A stretch of 64,000 nt of DNA from Thiolinea disciformis DSM 14473 (GCF_000371925.1 NZ_AQVE01000002.1:202864-266863), one strand, 5' to 3'; shown: positions 21,231-29,961, counted from the stretch's first letter. Notes: a model not told the origin generated them from the sequence alone. A program made the numbers and translations.

Positions 21231-22070
21231 ATGCGTAATATCTTAGTCACTGGCTGTTCAAGTGGTATTGGTTATTGTGTCGCGAAAGGCTTACGCGAGC
21301 GTGGTTATCAGGTGTTCGCGACTGCGCGTAAACCTGATGATATTCAACGTCTTGAATCGGAGGGTTTTAAGGTCATTCCTTTGGAGTTGGCAGATCCTAC
21401 CAGCGTGGAGGATTGTGCGCGTGAGCTCATGTTGCGTACCAATAGTGACGTTTATGCGGTATTCCATAATGGCGCTTATGGGCAAGCGGGGGCTTTAGAA
21501 GATATTAGTCGCGCGGTCTTGGAGAAACAGTTTGCGGCTAATGTGTTTGGGTGGCATCAATTGAATAATCTCCTGATTCCACTGATGCGGCATCAAGCGC
21601 AGGGGCGTATTATTTTTAATAGCTCTCTTTTGGGATATGTGAGTTTACCATTCCGTGGTGCTTATAATGCCAGCAAACATGCTATTGAAGGCTTGGCAGA
21701 TACCTTGCGTTTGGAGTTAAACCAAACCGGTATCCACGTGGTGCTGATTGAGCCAGGGCCTGTTACTAGCCGCTTTAGGCCTAATGCTTTGAAATCGTTG
21801 TTGGAGCACGTCGATATTGAGCGCAGCGTGCATCGGCATAAATACCAAGGTGCAATTAAACGTTTAGAAAAGGCAGGACCTGCTGCACCTTTTACTTTGC
21901 CACCCGAGGCGGTATTAGAAAAAGTGATCCATGCCCTAGAAAGTGAAACACCGAAAGCACGTTATCGAGTGACCTTCCCGAGCCATTTATTTGCTGTCTT
22001 AAAACGCCTGTTATCAACGCGTTGGCTGGATAAGGTGTTATTGCATGTATCGCGTAAAGAAAACCAGTAG
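21231..22070 (+). CDS. Short-chain dehydrogenase/reductase
   Basis: 279 residues. Rossmann motif TGCSSGIGY near the N-terminus, NGAYG-type NNAG equivalent at HNGAYGQAG, catalytic Ser in FNSSLLGYVSLPFRGAY and YxxxK in YNASKHAIEG. The PGPVTSRFRPNA segment following fits classical SDRs acting on lipophilic or steroid-like substrates. Oxidises or reduces an alcohol/carbonyl with NAD(P). The start at 21231 is chosen because GGGA lies seven bases before it; a GTG at 21219 is in frame but has no such site. It is followed nine bases later by a small acidic protein, probably cotranscribed. Confidence 0.88.
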   Translation: MRNILVTGCSSGIGYCVAKGLRERGYQVFATARKPDDIQRLESEGFKVIPLELADPTSVEDCARELMLRTNSDVYAVFHNGAYGQAGALEDISRAVLEKQFAANVFGWHQLNNLLIPLMRHQAQGRIIFNSSLLGYVSLPFRGAYNASKHAIEGLADTLRLELNQTGIHVVLIEPGPVTSRFRPNALKSLLEHVDIERSVHRHKYQGAIKRLEKAGPAAPFTLPPEAVLEKVIHALESETPKARYRVTFPSHLFAVLKRLLSTRWLDKVLLHVSRKENQ

Positions 22071-22079
22071 GAATGGACT

Positions 22080-22502
22080 ATGAGCGAAGTGATTGAGTAT
22101 TTATTTTTTACCCGTCCTATGGCTGATCGTTTTGCCGATCAATTGAAAGCACGCCGTCTAGACTATGCCGAAGTGGCGGAGTCCGTCCAAGAAGCCATCG
22201 TCTTTCAACTCCATGAGAATTTGGATGAAGACACGTGGGATGAGTTGGATGAACTCTATGACGAGTTAAGTGCCCAAGATCAAGCCTTGCTAGAGTCTGG
22301 TATGATCGATGAGACGGCAGCCAGTGCAGCGGGTCTGTATTTGCAATTAGCTGATGGCCGTCAAACCATTGCGAAAGTAAATCCTGAGTTAGTGAATCGT
22401 ATTTTAACGGTGTTGAGTTTGGATGAGCTGAATCAATTCTTGGAAGTCATTGTAAGCAGTGTAGAAAATCCCGATGATTCAGCCATTTGCCAAACACATT
22501 AA
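22080..22502 (+). CDS. Small acidic protein of unknown function
   Basis: 140 residues, strongly acidic and helical, with EDTWDELDELYDELSAQDQ in the middle. No signal peptide, membrane segment or metal motif. The N-terminal IEYLFFTRPMADRFADQLKA followed by a central acidic stretch suggests a compact cytoplasmic protein. It follows the SDR gene by nine bases on the same strand and is closed by a terminator, so the two form a unit. I do not recognise a characterised family. Confidence 0.65.
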   Translation: MSEVIEYLFFTRPMADRFADQLKARRLDYAEVAESVQEAIVFQLHENLDEDTWDELDELYDELSAQDQALLESGMIDETAASAAGLYLQLADGRQTIAKVNPELVNRILTVLSLDELNQFLEVIVSSVENPDDSAICQTH

Positions 22503-22509
22503 GCTGTAA

Positions 22510-22535
22510 AAGAGCATTGCTTTTACAATGCTCTT
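22510..22535. terminator. Bidirectional intrinsic terminator
   Basis: AAGAGCATTG (22510-22519) pairs perfectly with CAATGCTCTT (22526-22535) around CTTTTA. It lies between convergent genes ending at 22502 (plus) and 22545 (minus). The upstream AAA and downstream AAAAT give short U-tracts mainly for the minus direction. Confidence 0.7.
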
Positions 22536-22544
22536 AAAATCCAA

Positions 22545-23195
22545 TTAGTTAGAGCAAGATTTAGTTAATACAGCCCACACCGTGTGCGGCGAAATAGTTT
22601 TATTGACGCGCGCCATTTTGATCCACAGTAAAGTCATGTGCTCCAAATGCAGGGCTTGGTCTAAACCACCGACGTCCAACGCCTGCCAACCCAGTTGTTC
22701 AATTAAATGCCCTACCGTTTTTTTCGCAGTCGCATCATTGCCACAATACAACATAGCAGGTTTAACTGGGCTATCTGGGAAGGCATTGTCCTCAAAATTC
22801 TCAAACCCATAAATGGTAAAAGCTTTGACCACCTGTGTATCCGGTAAAAGATTTTGTATCGCCTGTGAACCAGAGTGGGTACTGTTTAAACCATGAGTCA
22901 GATTGGGGCCAACCGGATTTGTGCAGTCTACTAAAACTTTACCTTTAAGCTCATGAGCTAAAGCGCTTAATGCCGCCTCATTAGCCTGATAAGGCGTGGC
23001 TAGAAATACCACATCAGCCTGTTCAACGGCTGTTTTAGGTGAAGCAACTTGCAAATATTGATTACGTGCTAAGGCTTTTTGCACACTGTCTGACTGAGGA
23101 TCTTGCGCGGCTAAACTAACGTCATGGCCGAGTTTTTGCAAATGATCAGCAAGTGGAGCGCCAACATTACCATAGCCGATAAAAGCGATTTTCAT
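22545..23195 (-). CDS. F420/NADP reductase-like dinucleotide-binding protein (COG2085)
   Basis: 216 residues. N-terminal Rossmann motif IGYGNVGAPLADHL, then VVFLATPYQANEAAL and VLVDCTNPVGP, as in coenzyme F420-dependent NADP oxidoreductase-like proteins, common in bacteria that lack F420. VKAFTIYGFENFED matches the family's VKAFNT-type segment. Probably an NADPH-dependent reductase; substrate unknown. The gene lies 20 bases after the DJ-1/PfpI gene on the same strand and probably shares its promoter and LysR control. Confidence 0.8.
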   Translation of the reverse strand: MKIAFIGYGNVGAPLADHLQKLGHDVSLAAQDPQSDSVQKALARNQYLQVASPKTAVEQADVVFLATPYQANEAALSALAHELKGKVLVDCTNPVGPNLTHGLNSTHSGSQAIQNLLPDTQVVKAFTIYGFENFEDNAFPDSPVKPAMLYCGNDATAKKTVGHLIEQLGWQALDVGGLDQALHLEHMTLLWIKMARVNKTISPHTVWAVLTKSCSN

Positions 23196-23215
23196 CGTTA
23201 TTTTTCCTTATGAAA

Positions 23216-23986
23216 TTATAGACCTAATGCTGCAACGACCGCTTGTGCAGTGGCTTCACCCGAAAAGTTTTGTTGCCCCGTAATTAAATTGCCATCACGC
23301 ACGGCAAAACTCCGCCACAACCCAGCTTGGATGAAATTAGCACCTAAATCCTTGAGTTTGTCTTCGATACGCCACGGCATAATATGCTGGTCACGAGGCA
23401 ATAAACCATAATTCCACACCGCATTATCGGCAAAATCCTCCTCCACATTGGCAAAGCCCGTCACGGTTTTACCTTTGACTAAGTATTCGCCATTACTCAA
23501 TTTGGCGTAAGCTAAAACGGCTGTACCATGGCACAAAGCGGCAGTGACTTTACCGGCTTCATAGAATTCGACAAATTTTTGATGGAGGTCGACGGCCTTA
23601 TCAAAACTAAACATCGGGGCTTGCCCACCTGCCACCACAATAGCCTCAAAGTCATTCAAGTTTATATCAGACACTTTACGCGTATGTTGTACTAAAGCCA
23701 TTAATTCAGGGGTATGAATAAAACCTTGGCTGATCAAGTCGGTTTTGCTGTAGCCACTCGCATCATTGGGATCACTCATCGCATCGGCGACACAAGCGCC
23801 ACCGTCAGGACTAAAAATTTCAACCTCGTAGCCATGCTCAACAAAAACATAATAAGGATGGCTTAATTCACTCCACCAAAAACCTACTGGCCAGCCGGTC
23901 GTGGTAGAAGTTGCGGGGTTGGCGATCACTAACGCAATCCATTTTTTAGCTTGAGGATTGACACTGTTTGCATCTTTTAAGCTCAT
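23216..23986 (-). CDS. DJ-1/PfpI family protein (type 1 glutamine amidotransferase-like)
   Basis: 256 residues. IFSPDGGACVADAMSDPND, EAIVVAGGQAPMFSF and the nucleophile elbow VTAALCHGTAVLAYA show the Hsp31/DJ-1 type fold with its reactive cysteine. VKGKTVTGFANVEEDF and LITGQQNFSGEATAQ are typical C-terminal parts. Family roles include glyoxalase III, chaperone or deglycase-like activity; which applies is not visible. The ATG at 23986 begins the conserved protein; the in-frame extension to 24043 runs through the intergenic region and is unlikely. Divergent from the LysR regulator. Confidence 0.85.
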   Translation of the reverse strand: MSLKDANSVNPQAKKWIALVIANPATSTTTGWPVGFWWSELSHPYYVFVEHGYEVEIFSPDGGACVADAMSDPNDASGYSKTDLISQGFIHTPELMALVQHTRKVSDINLNDFEAIVVAGGQAPMFSFDKAVDLHQKFVEFYEAGKVTAALCHGTAVLAYAKLSNGEYLVKGKTVTGFANVEEDFADNAVWNYGLLPRDQHIMPWRIEDKLKDLGANFIQAGLWRSFAVRDGNLITGQQNFSGEATAQAVVAALGL

Positions 23987-24086
23987 TTCTTTACATCCCT
24001 TGTTTTTCGGTGTGGCTAGTATTACTGTTCTTGTGAAAAACAAAAATGATGCATTTCAGGATTATTTGTTAACGAATAGGATAACA

Positions 24087-24986
24087 ATGGAGTTAAATCA
24101 GCTCAAAGTTTTCACTCGTGTTGTACAAACGGGCAGCTTTACCCGAGCCGCCGAACAATTAGCGAGCCAGAAGGCCTATGTATCGCGAGTCGTCAGTCAG
24201 TTGGAGCAAGAGCTCGGTTTGCGTTTGTTAGCGCGTAGTACGCGAGCCTTATCGTTAACGGAAGTTGGGCGCGAGTTTTATGAGCGCGCCATCAATATTT
24301 TAAGTGCGGTGGAAGCGACAGAAAGTCTGGCGCAACAGGTGCAAGGGGAGCCTCGCGGTATTTTGAAACTAAGCTGCGGCACTGAATTTGGCATGATTGC
24401 CGTCAGTGATTGGATCAATGGGTATTTAAAGCGTTATCCTCAGGTACAAGTAGAGGCCGATTTCAGCAACCGATTAATTGATTTGGTACACGAAGGTTTT
24501 GATTTAGCGATTCGTTTGGGGGAATTGCCAGACTCTAGTTTAGTTTCGCGCAGTTTAGGTAAATTGCATTATGGATTGTTTAGTGCGAGCGACTATCCTT
24601 TTAATAATCCTCGCATTTTGCACCCTAAAGAACTCGAAGAAGAACACTTGATTGTGTTTAATAACATACGGCGCACCACTCACTGGGAACTCAGTCAAGG
24701 CGAGCATCTTGTGCAGGTTCAACATAAACAGGTACGCCTAAGAGTCAATAACAGTTTTGCAGCGCGTGATGCAGCCATCCAAGGACTAGGTATCGTCCAA
24801 TTGCCTCTAGTCGTTGCGCAACCCGCGCTTGTAGTAGGCCAACTAAAGCCTGTTTTACCGGCTTGGCAGCCGCCTATTGTGCCAATTCACGCTGTCTTTG
24901 CCAGTTCACGTTATCTAACACCGAAAGTACGCTGTTTTATTGATTATGCTTTAGCGGCTTGTGCCAACTGGTTAAAGCCGAATTAA
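24087..24986 (+). CDS. LysR-family transcriptional regulator
   Basis: 299 residues. Winged helix-turn-helix at about 1-60: MELNQLKVFTRVVQTGSFTRAAEQLASQ split into helices, then VSRVVSQLEQELGLRLLAR. The co-inducer domain follows, with LVHEGFDLAIRLGELPDSSLV, the typical form for the group that controls divergent oxidoreductase genes. Start at 24087 is supported by AGGA five bases upstream; an in-frame extension to 23958 overlaps the divergent gene and is rejected. Likely controls the adjacent divergent DJ-1/PfpI and reductase genes. Its TAA stop overlaps the convergent phosphoribosyltransferase stop. Confidence 0.93.
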   Translation: MELNQLKVFTRVVQTGSFTRAAEQLASQKAYVSRVVSQLEQELGLRLLARSTRALSLTEVGREFYERAINILSAVEATESLAQQVQGEPRGILKLSCGTEFGMIAVSDWINGYLKRYPQVQVEADFSNRLIDLVHEGFDLAIRLGELPDSSLVSRSLGKLHYGLFSASDYPFNNPRILHPKELEEEHLIVFNNIRRTTHWELSQGEHLVQVQHKQVRLRVNNSFAARDAAIQGLGIVQLPLVVAQPALVVGQLKPVLPAWQPPIVPIHAVFASSRYLTPKVRCFIDYALAACANWLKPN

Positions 24987-25549
24987 ACAGGTAAGTGTTT
25001 TTGCAAAATTGCATAAAGCTCAGGCCGATGTAAGCGTATTTCCTCAGTATTAAGCCCTTCTAAGGAATGCGGATACTTAAGCCATTCGCTAGTCTCGTGA
25101 ATGTAATAATCTGGCGCTCGTTCGGTCTGACGGCGACTGGGTTTGTAGTAGGGGACGGCGACACGAATGTCGTGTGGCGTATTTAAACGGGCGCGGCGGC
25201 GTAATTCATTAATGATGGCTTCAATCGAACGTCCGGTATCAAACACATCATCCACAATTAATAAACGATCTTCATAGCGGACATTTTTTACTAGATAATT
25301 TAAACCAAAGACTCGAATTTCGCGCGCTTGTTGATCGATGCCGCTATACGAGGCGGTGCGAATCGCAATATGGTCTGCTTCAACGCCATGAAACTGTAAA
25401 TACTCTTGTACGGCAATGCCAATCGGCGCACCACCCCGCCATAAGGCAATAATAAAGGTAGGTTGAAAGCCACTTTGCAAGATTTGTTGTGCGAGCTGAA
25501 ATGAGTCTTCCAATAAACCTTGGGCGCTTAAATAACGTTTTTGGCTCAT
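24983..25549 (-). CDS. Purine-type phosphoribosyltransferase, copy 1
   Basis: 188 residues. PRTase type I fold: WRGGAPIG (37-44) for the pyrophosphate loop and the PRPP motif VDDVFDTGRS (99-108). The C-terminal PDYYIHETSEWLKYPHSLE is typical of the hood region of hypoxanthine/xanthine-type enzymes. Transfers ribose phosphate from PRPP to a purine base, probably hypoxanthine, guanine or xanthine. It is divergent from a clear paralogue (copy 2) 66 bases away. Convergent with the LysR gene, sharing two bases of stop codons. Confidence 0.85.
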   Translation of the reverse strand: MSQKRYLSAQGLLEDSFQLAQQILQSGFQPTFIIALWRGGAPIGIAVQEYLQFHGVEADHIAIRTASYSGIDQQAREIRVFGLNYLVKNVRYEDRLLIVDDVFDTGRSIEAIINELRRRARLNTPHDIRVAVPYYKPSRRQTERAPDYYIHETSEWLKYPHSLEGLNTEEIRLHRPELYAILQKHLPV

Positions 25550-25615
25550 GTGTGGCTCACAGTGCGGTGGAAATCCGTTATAGTGGCGACTTTAACCCCA
25601 TTTGGCAATCTGCTC

Positions 25616-26206
25616 ATGCAAACACCCGCGACTAAACGCTTTCTGGATGAAGAAACGCTAATTTTAGATGCCTTCCGCCTTGGGGTGCAGATTTTTGAGT
25701 CGGGTTTTCGTCCAAGCTTTATTGTTGGTATTTGGCGTGGGGGGAGTGCTATTGGGATTTATGTGCAGGAATGTTTGCAAACCTTAGGGGTGCAAACGGA
25801 TCATATTTCTCTGCGTACCTCCTACCAAGGTCAGCCTTCTTATGGTGCAATGCTGGCACAAGCCGGCACTGGGATTCGGGTGCATGGCTTGCAGTATTTA
25901 CTGGAGTCTTTGAATGTGGATGACAGCTTATTGCTGGTTGATGATGTGTTTAGCTCAGGTCGCTCGGTGGAAGCCGTGTTAAAACGTCTCGAAGTGAATT
26001 TAAAGCGTAACATGCCGAAGCAGGTGCGCATTGCGACTTTATGGGAGCGTCCTGCGTTTCGTCAGACCGATTTTCGACCTGATTTTGTTTTACGCCAAAC
26101 GGATGATTGGCTGGTGTTTCCTTATGAGCTTAGTGGCTTAACCCGTGAAGAAATCGCGGAGCATAAGCCTTTCGTATTGCCATTCTTAATGCCACTCAAT
26201 CCATGA
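25616..26206 (+). CDS. Purine-type phosphoribosyltransferase, copy 2
   Basis: 196 residues, colinear with copy 1: WRGGSAIG (40-47), TDHISLRTSY, GIRVHGLQYLLESL, PRPP loop VDDVFSSGRS (108-117), then DFVLRQTDDWLVFPYELSGL. About half the positions are shared by eye in the core, with an added C-terminal end. The two copies may differ in base specificity or form a heteromer. The ATG at 25616 is chosen because earlier in-frame codons lie over the intergenic promoter region and share nothing with copy 1. Confidence 0.85.
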   Translation: MQTPATKRFLDEETLILDAFRLGVQIFESGFRPSFIVGIWRGGSAIGIYVQECLQTLGVQTDHISLRTSYQGQPSYGAMLAQAGTGIRVHGLQYLLESLNVDDSLLLVDDVFSSGRSVEAVLKRLEVNLKRNMPKQVRIATLWERPAFRQTDFRPDFVLRQTDDWLVFPYELSGLTREEIAEHKPFVLPFLMPLNP

Positions 26207-26207
26207 A

Positions 26208-27584
26208 TCAGCTAAAAATCTTAGCAGGATTCATGAGATTATAAGGATCGAGCGCTTGCTTAATGCTAAGCATCACATCTACAGCCTCACCGAGCTCTTT
26301 ACGCAAATACGCTTGTTTACCTTGGCCGATGCCATGTTCGCCGGTGCAAGTGCCTTCCATGCTAATAGCGCGTTCGCTAATGCGCGCTAAAAAAGCTTCC
26401 ACACATTCAATTTCATGCGCATCTTTTGGATCGACCATTAAGCACACATGAAAATTACCATCGCCTACATGCCCCACAATCGTCGCAATGAGTTGCGATT
26501 CCTCCAAATCTAAGCGTGTTTGCTCTACGCATTCTGCTAGGCGTGAAATAGGGACACAGGCATCACTGACATAGGCTTGAGCTTGGGGGCGTAGTAATTG
26601 TGTCGCGAAATAGGCGTTATGCCGTGCTTTCCACAATTGTTTCAACGCCGACTCATCGCTACTCCATTGAAAAGGTTCTGCACCTTGTTCTTCCGCAATC
26701 GCTGCGAATTGTTCGGCCTGTTGCTTAACATGCGTGGCGCTGCCGTGAAATTCGACAAATAACGTTGGTTTTTCTGGCATGGCCAGTTTGGAATATTGAT
26801 TACAAGCACGAATTTGCAGGGGGTCGAGTAATTCAAGACGCGATACCGGAATGCCACTTTGAATTGTCATAATCACCGCGTTACACGCATCTAAAATGCT
26901 AGGAAAGGCACACACACCACCAGCAACTTGTTCGGGCCGCGCAAATACTTTTAAGGTTAGCTCAGTAATAATACCCAAGGTGCCTTCTGAGCCAATGAAT
27001 AAATGCGTCAAATCGTAGCCCGCAGCACTTTTCTTAGCGCGGCTTGCGGTACGAATTAAACGCCCATCGGCTAGTACTACTTCCAAGTTTAAGACGACAT
27101 CTTTCATCGTCCCGTAGAGTACCGCATTGGTACCGGATGCACGTGTTGATGCCATGCCACCTAAGCTTGCATTAGCGCCCGGATCAATCGGAAAAAATAA
27201 ACCGGTGTGACGTAGTGCCGTATTGAGCGCTTCGCGGGTTACCCCGGGTTGGAGTGTTACGGCTAAATCGTCTTGATGAATCGTTATTATTTGATCCATA
27301 CGTGAAGTATCAATGCAAATACCACCTTGTGGGGCATTTACTTGACCTTCTAGCGAACTACCGGTACCAAAGGGAATCAGGGGGCAACGATACTCGTGAC
27401 AGATATTGACCGCATCGATCACCATTTGCTTATTTTCGGCAAATAACACGCCATCGGCAGGTTGATTCGGAAGCCAAGTTTGGGTGTGCGCGTGCTGAGT
27501 GCGTAGGGTGAGATTGGTCGTAAATTTATCACCAAACTGTTGCTGAAACGTATTGATCAGCGCTGATTTTGTTGAGGATTCCAT
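26208..27584 (-). CDS. FAD-linked oxidase (D-lactate dehydrogenase / GlcD family)
   Basis: 458 residues. FAD-binding domain: PLIPFGTGSSLEGQVNAP, PGANASLGGMASTRASGTNA and FIGSEGTLGIITELTLKV. C-terminal substrate domain with GHVGDGNFHVCL (metal and substrate histidines) and the closing EGTCTGEHGIGQGK. This is the D-2-hydroxyacid dehydrogenase/vanillyl-alcohol oxidase fold; D-lactate or glycolate is the likely substrate with quinone or cytochrome as acceptor. The ATG at 27584 is chosen because GGAGGG stands four bases upstream; two more ATGs at 27596 and 27617 are less well placed. No glcE or glcF partner is next to it, favouring a stand-alone D-lactate dehydrogenase. Confidence 0.88.
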   Translation of the reverse strand: MESSTKSALINTFQQQFGDKFTTNLTLRTQHAHTQTWLPNQPADGVLFAENKQMVIDAVNICHEYRCPLIPFGTGSSLEGQVNAPQGGICIDTSRMDQIITIHQDDLAVTLQPGVTREALNTALRHTGLFFPIDPGANASLGGMASTRASGTNAVLYGTMKDVVLNLEVVLADGRLIRTASRAKKSAAGYDLTHLFIGSEGTLGIITELTLKVFARPEQVAGGVCAFPSILDACNAVIMTIQSGIPVSRLELLDPLQIRACNQYSKLAMPEKPTLFVEFHGSATHVKQQAEQFAAIAEEQGAEPFQWSSDESALKQLWKARHNAYFATQLLRPQAQAYVSDACVPISRLAECVEQTRLDLEESQLIATIVGHVGDGNFHVCLMVDPKDAHEIECVEAFLARISERAISMEGTCTGEHGIGQGKQAYLRKELGEAVDVMLSIKQALDPYNLMNPAKIFS

Positions 27585-27778
27585 CTGTCCCTCCATGGCA
27601 TTAATCAGACAGATCATGGCGGGAATAGGCGAAATGTCAAGCGCTTACCGTAATCCTAGACATTGTTTAATACTGGCTGTTTATGATTAACGTATAAACT
27701 TATGACAAGCTAGTTCAAAAGCGAATAAAATACGAACTTAGTAGTAAGCTCAACACCTGAATACCAGAAGCCTTTAAG

Positions 27779-28708
27779 ATGACTACAATGAAATCCTTGA
27801 GTGTCCCGCACCCCTTTCCTTACCAAGGTAGTAAGCGTGGCATTGCGCACGCTATTCTTAATTATTTTCCTACGGATGTGCAGTGTTTGATTGAGCCATT
27901 TTGTGGGTCAGGTGCAGTATCTATTGCGGCTGCCACTCAGGGGCTGGCAAAACAGTTTGTTTTGAATGATTTAAACAAGCCACTCATGGACTTGTGGCGC
28001 GCTATTCTTGAAGCTCCTAACGACCTTAGCAATAGCTATGAGCGTCAATGGTTGGAACAACAGCCAGACCTAAAGTCCTATTTTTTTAAAGTACGGGATG
28101 CGTTCAATCAGAGCGCACAAGCCCATCAATTACTGTATTTATTGGCGCGGATTGTCAAAGGTGCAGTTCGCTATAATTCAGAGGGTAAGTTTAATCAAAG
28201 TGCGGATAATCGCCGTGCTGGGATGAGACCAAACACCATGCGGCAAAACCTTCTTGCTGTCTCAGCATTGTTGAACCATAGAACGCTCTTAAGTGCTTCG
28301 GATTTTCGTGAAACCCTAAGCATGGCTAAGCCACAGGATTTGGTTTATCTGGATCCACCTTATCAAGGGACTTCATTCACTAGAGATTCGCGCTATTTAG
28401 CAGGCATTTCTTACGCTGAGTTGGTGGAGAGACTTTACCACTTGAACACACTAGATATTTCTTATCTGCTAAGCTATGACGGTGTGACCGGCACTAAGGT
28501 ATACGGAAAACCATTACCCCTTGATCTTGAACTCAAGCACGTAGCACTGGCTGCGGGACGGTCTAGTCAAGCGACTCTGCTAGGTAATAAGGCTGAAACC
28601 ATAGAGTCTTTGTATTTGTCTCCGGCCTTAGTCAAACGCTTGAAGCATGACCATTCTTATCAAAATACACCCCATATCCTAGACCAACAATCGTTGGTAT
28701 TAGTATGA
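27779..28708 (+). CDS. DNA adenine N6-methyltransferase, D12 class
   Basis: 309 residues. FPYQGSKRGIAHAILNYF (13-30) is the N-terminal motif X region, PFCGSGA (40-46) the S-adenosylmethionine motif I and DPPY (192-195) the catalytic motif IV; the order X-I-IV with a target-recognition domain between is that of Dam/M.DpnII-type enzymes. It would methylate adenine in a short specific site and protect it from the nuclease encoded immediately downstream (ATGA overlap). Recognition sequence cannot be read from this. A 160-base leader precedes it. Confidence 0.93.
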   Translation: MTTMKSLSVPHPFPYQGSKRGIAHAILNYFPTDVQCLIEPFCGSGAVSIAAATQGLAKQFVLNDLNKPLMDLWRAILEAPNDLSNSYERQWLEQQPDLKSYFFKVRDAFNQSAQAHQLLYLLARIVKGAVRYNSEGKFNQSADNRRAGMRPNTMRQNLLAVSALLNHRTLLSASDFRETLSMAKPQDLVYLDPPYQGTSFTRDSRYLAGISYAELVERLYHLNTLDISYLLSYDGVTGTKVYGKPLPLDLELKHVALAAGRSSQATLLGNKAETIESLYLSPALVKRLKHDHSYQNTPHILDQQSLVLV

Positions 28709-29433
28709 CCAAGCCAACATATCCCGTTGAGTTTTTAAAAATTCTGCAAAGTGTGAGCGCGAAACGTCCTAAAACGGTTATTGATCATATTTTGCAGCAT
28801 GGTCAGATCAGTACTGAGGAGCTGAAAAATATTTACGGTTATAACCATCCACCACGTGCTATTAGAGATGTTCGTGAGCAAGGCATTCCTATTGATATGT
28901 TTCGCGTCACTGGCTCGGATGGTAAAGCGATTGCAGCTTATAAGTTCGGTGACCCAGCAAAAGTACGTAATGCACAACTTTCTGGAAGGACAGTATTTTC
29001 TGCGAAACTGAAGGAGGCTTTACTAGAAAGGCATGGTGCACGCTGCAATATTTATTTGAAAGTTTTTCCCGTTCGGGAGCTGCAAATTGATCATCGAATA
29101 CCGTTTGAGATTATGGGTGATTCCGATAGCGTAGCCAGCAACATAGACGGGTATATGTTGCTTTGCGCTTCTGCTAATCGAGCTAAATCTTGGAGTTGTG
29201 AAAATTGTCCAAATTGGCATGAGAAACAGGCGATAGTTTGCAAAACTTGTTACTGGGCTTTTCCAGAGTGTTATAAACATATTGCGCTGCGCCCTATGCG
29301 ACGCCTAGATTTATTATGGGATGGTGAAGAGGTTGCTGATTATGATCGCCTAATCGAGGCAGCCTCAATGGTGCAAGAGGATGCACCAGAATATGTCAAG
29401 CAAGTGTTACGTAAGCATTTAACTGAAAAATAA
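28705..29433 (+). CDS. HNH-type restriction endonuclease partner of the D12 methylase
   Basis: 242 residues. A predicted winged-helix-like N-terminus (VIDHILQHGQISTEELKNIY, then HPPRAIRDVREQG) is followed by an HNH nuclease region: LQIDHRIPFEIMGD with His130 as catalytic base, Asn158 in ASANRAKS, and a zinc-binding group formed by CENC (165-168) and CKTC (179-182). The first zinc-knuckle position common in such enzymes is RCNIY here, lacking its second cysteine. Its ATG overlaps the methylase stop by four bases, so the two are translationally coupled, as in type II restriction-modification pairs. Specificity unknown. Confidence 0.8.
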   Translation: MTKPTYPVEFLKILQSVSAKRPKTVIDHILQHGQISTEELKNIYGYNHPPRAIRDVREQGIPIDMFRVTGSDGKAIAAYKFGDPAKVRNAQLSGRTVFSAKLKEALLERHGARCNIYLKVFPVRELQIDHRIPFEIMGDSDSVASNIDGYMLLCASANRAKSWSCENCPNWHEKQAIVCKTCYWAFPECYKHIALRPMRRLDLLWDGEEVADYDRLIEAASMVQEDAPEYVKQVLRKHLTEK

Positions 29434-29442
29434 AATTGTTTC

Positions 29443-29474
29443 TCCTCCTTAACGCGATGAAGCATTAAGGTGGA
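29443..29474 (+). terminator. Intrinsic terminator after the restriction-modification genes
   Basis: TCCTCCTTAA (29443-29452) pairs with TTAAGGTGGA (29465-29474), one mismatch, loop of 12 bases, followed by TTTCTT. It lies ten bases after the endonuclease stop codon. Confidence 0.6.
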
Positions 29475-29496
29475 TTTCTTACAATTAAAGCGTTAC

Positions 29497-29961
29497 TTAA
29501 TGCGTTACGCGTGATTTGCCATTGCTAGTAATAATCTTCACAGCGTCGCCTGGTTTAAATTCTTGATCGGCTAATTGCGCAATGGCAACAGCTTTGCCGT
29601 TTTCGAGTTTTAAAGTGATTTCAATGCCGATTTGCGCATCAGCTGTTTTGTCAATAATCCCGCCAATGGCACTACCTGCGACAGCGCCAGCCACGCCGCC
29701 TACAATCGAACCTTTGCCTTGCCCTAAATCGCTACCCGCCACACCGCCAATGATCCCACCGGCTACTTGTCCTGCTTCCGCTGAGTTTTGTTGAATGACG
29801 ACATCACGCACGCTAACCACCGTAGCAAATTGCACCTCTTGTAAAGTGCCGGTTTGGGTGGTGGTATAGGTGTTGCTGGAAGGTGGATTATTGTTACAAG
29901 CGCTAATAGGCAAGGCTAGCAATAGCCCGATTGCCGCCTGAGAAACCAAGCTCGATTTCAT
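29497..29961 (-). CDS. Glycine-zipper lipoprotein (SlyB/Rick_17kDa-type)
   Basis: 154 residues. Lipoprotein signal with lipobox PISAC and lipidated Cys22. Near the middle is a glycine-zipper region (GQVAGGIIGGVAGSDLGQG and GGVAGAVAGSAIGGIID), the mark of the 17-kDa surface antigen/SlyB group. A C-terminal beta-rich domain follows. It probably sits in the outer membrane and helps envelope stability. The ATG at 29961 is used; an upstream in-frame start at 30042 would add 27 residues before the signal peptide and is rejected. Confidence 0.85.
   Translation of the reverse strand: MKSSLVSQAAIGLLLALPISACNNNPPSSNTYTTTQTGTLQEVQFATVVSVRDVVIQQNSAEAGQVAGGIIGGVAGSDLGQGKGSIVGGVAGAVAGSAIGGIIDKTADAQIGIEITLKLENGKAVAIAQLADQEFKPGDAVKIITSNGKSRVTH

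Noticed and set aside
23987..24086. A specific LysR binding box in the divergent promoter
   Set aside because: Several T-N11-A patterns can be drawn, none clearly better than chance, so no site is listed.
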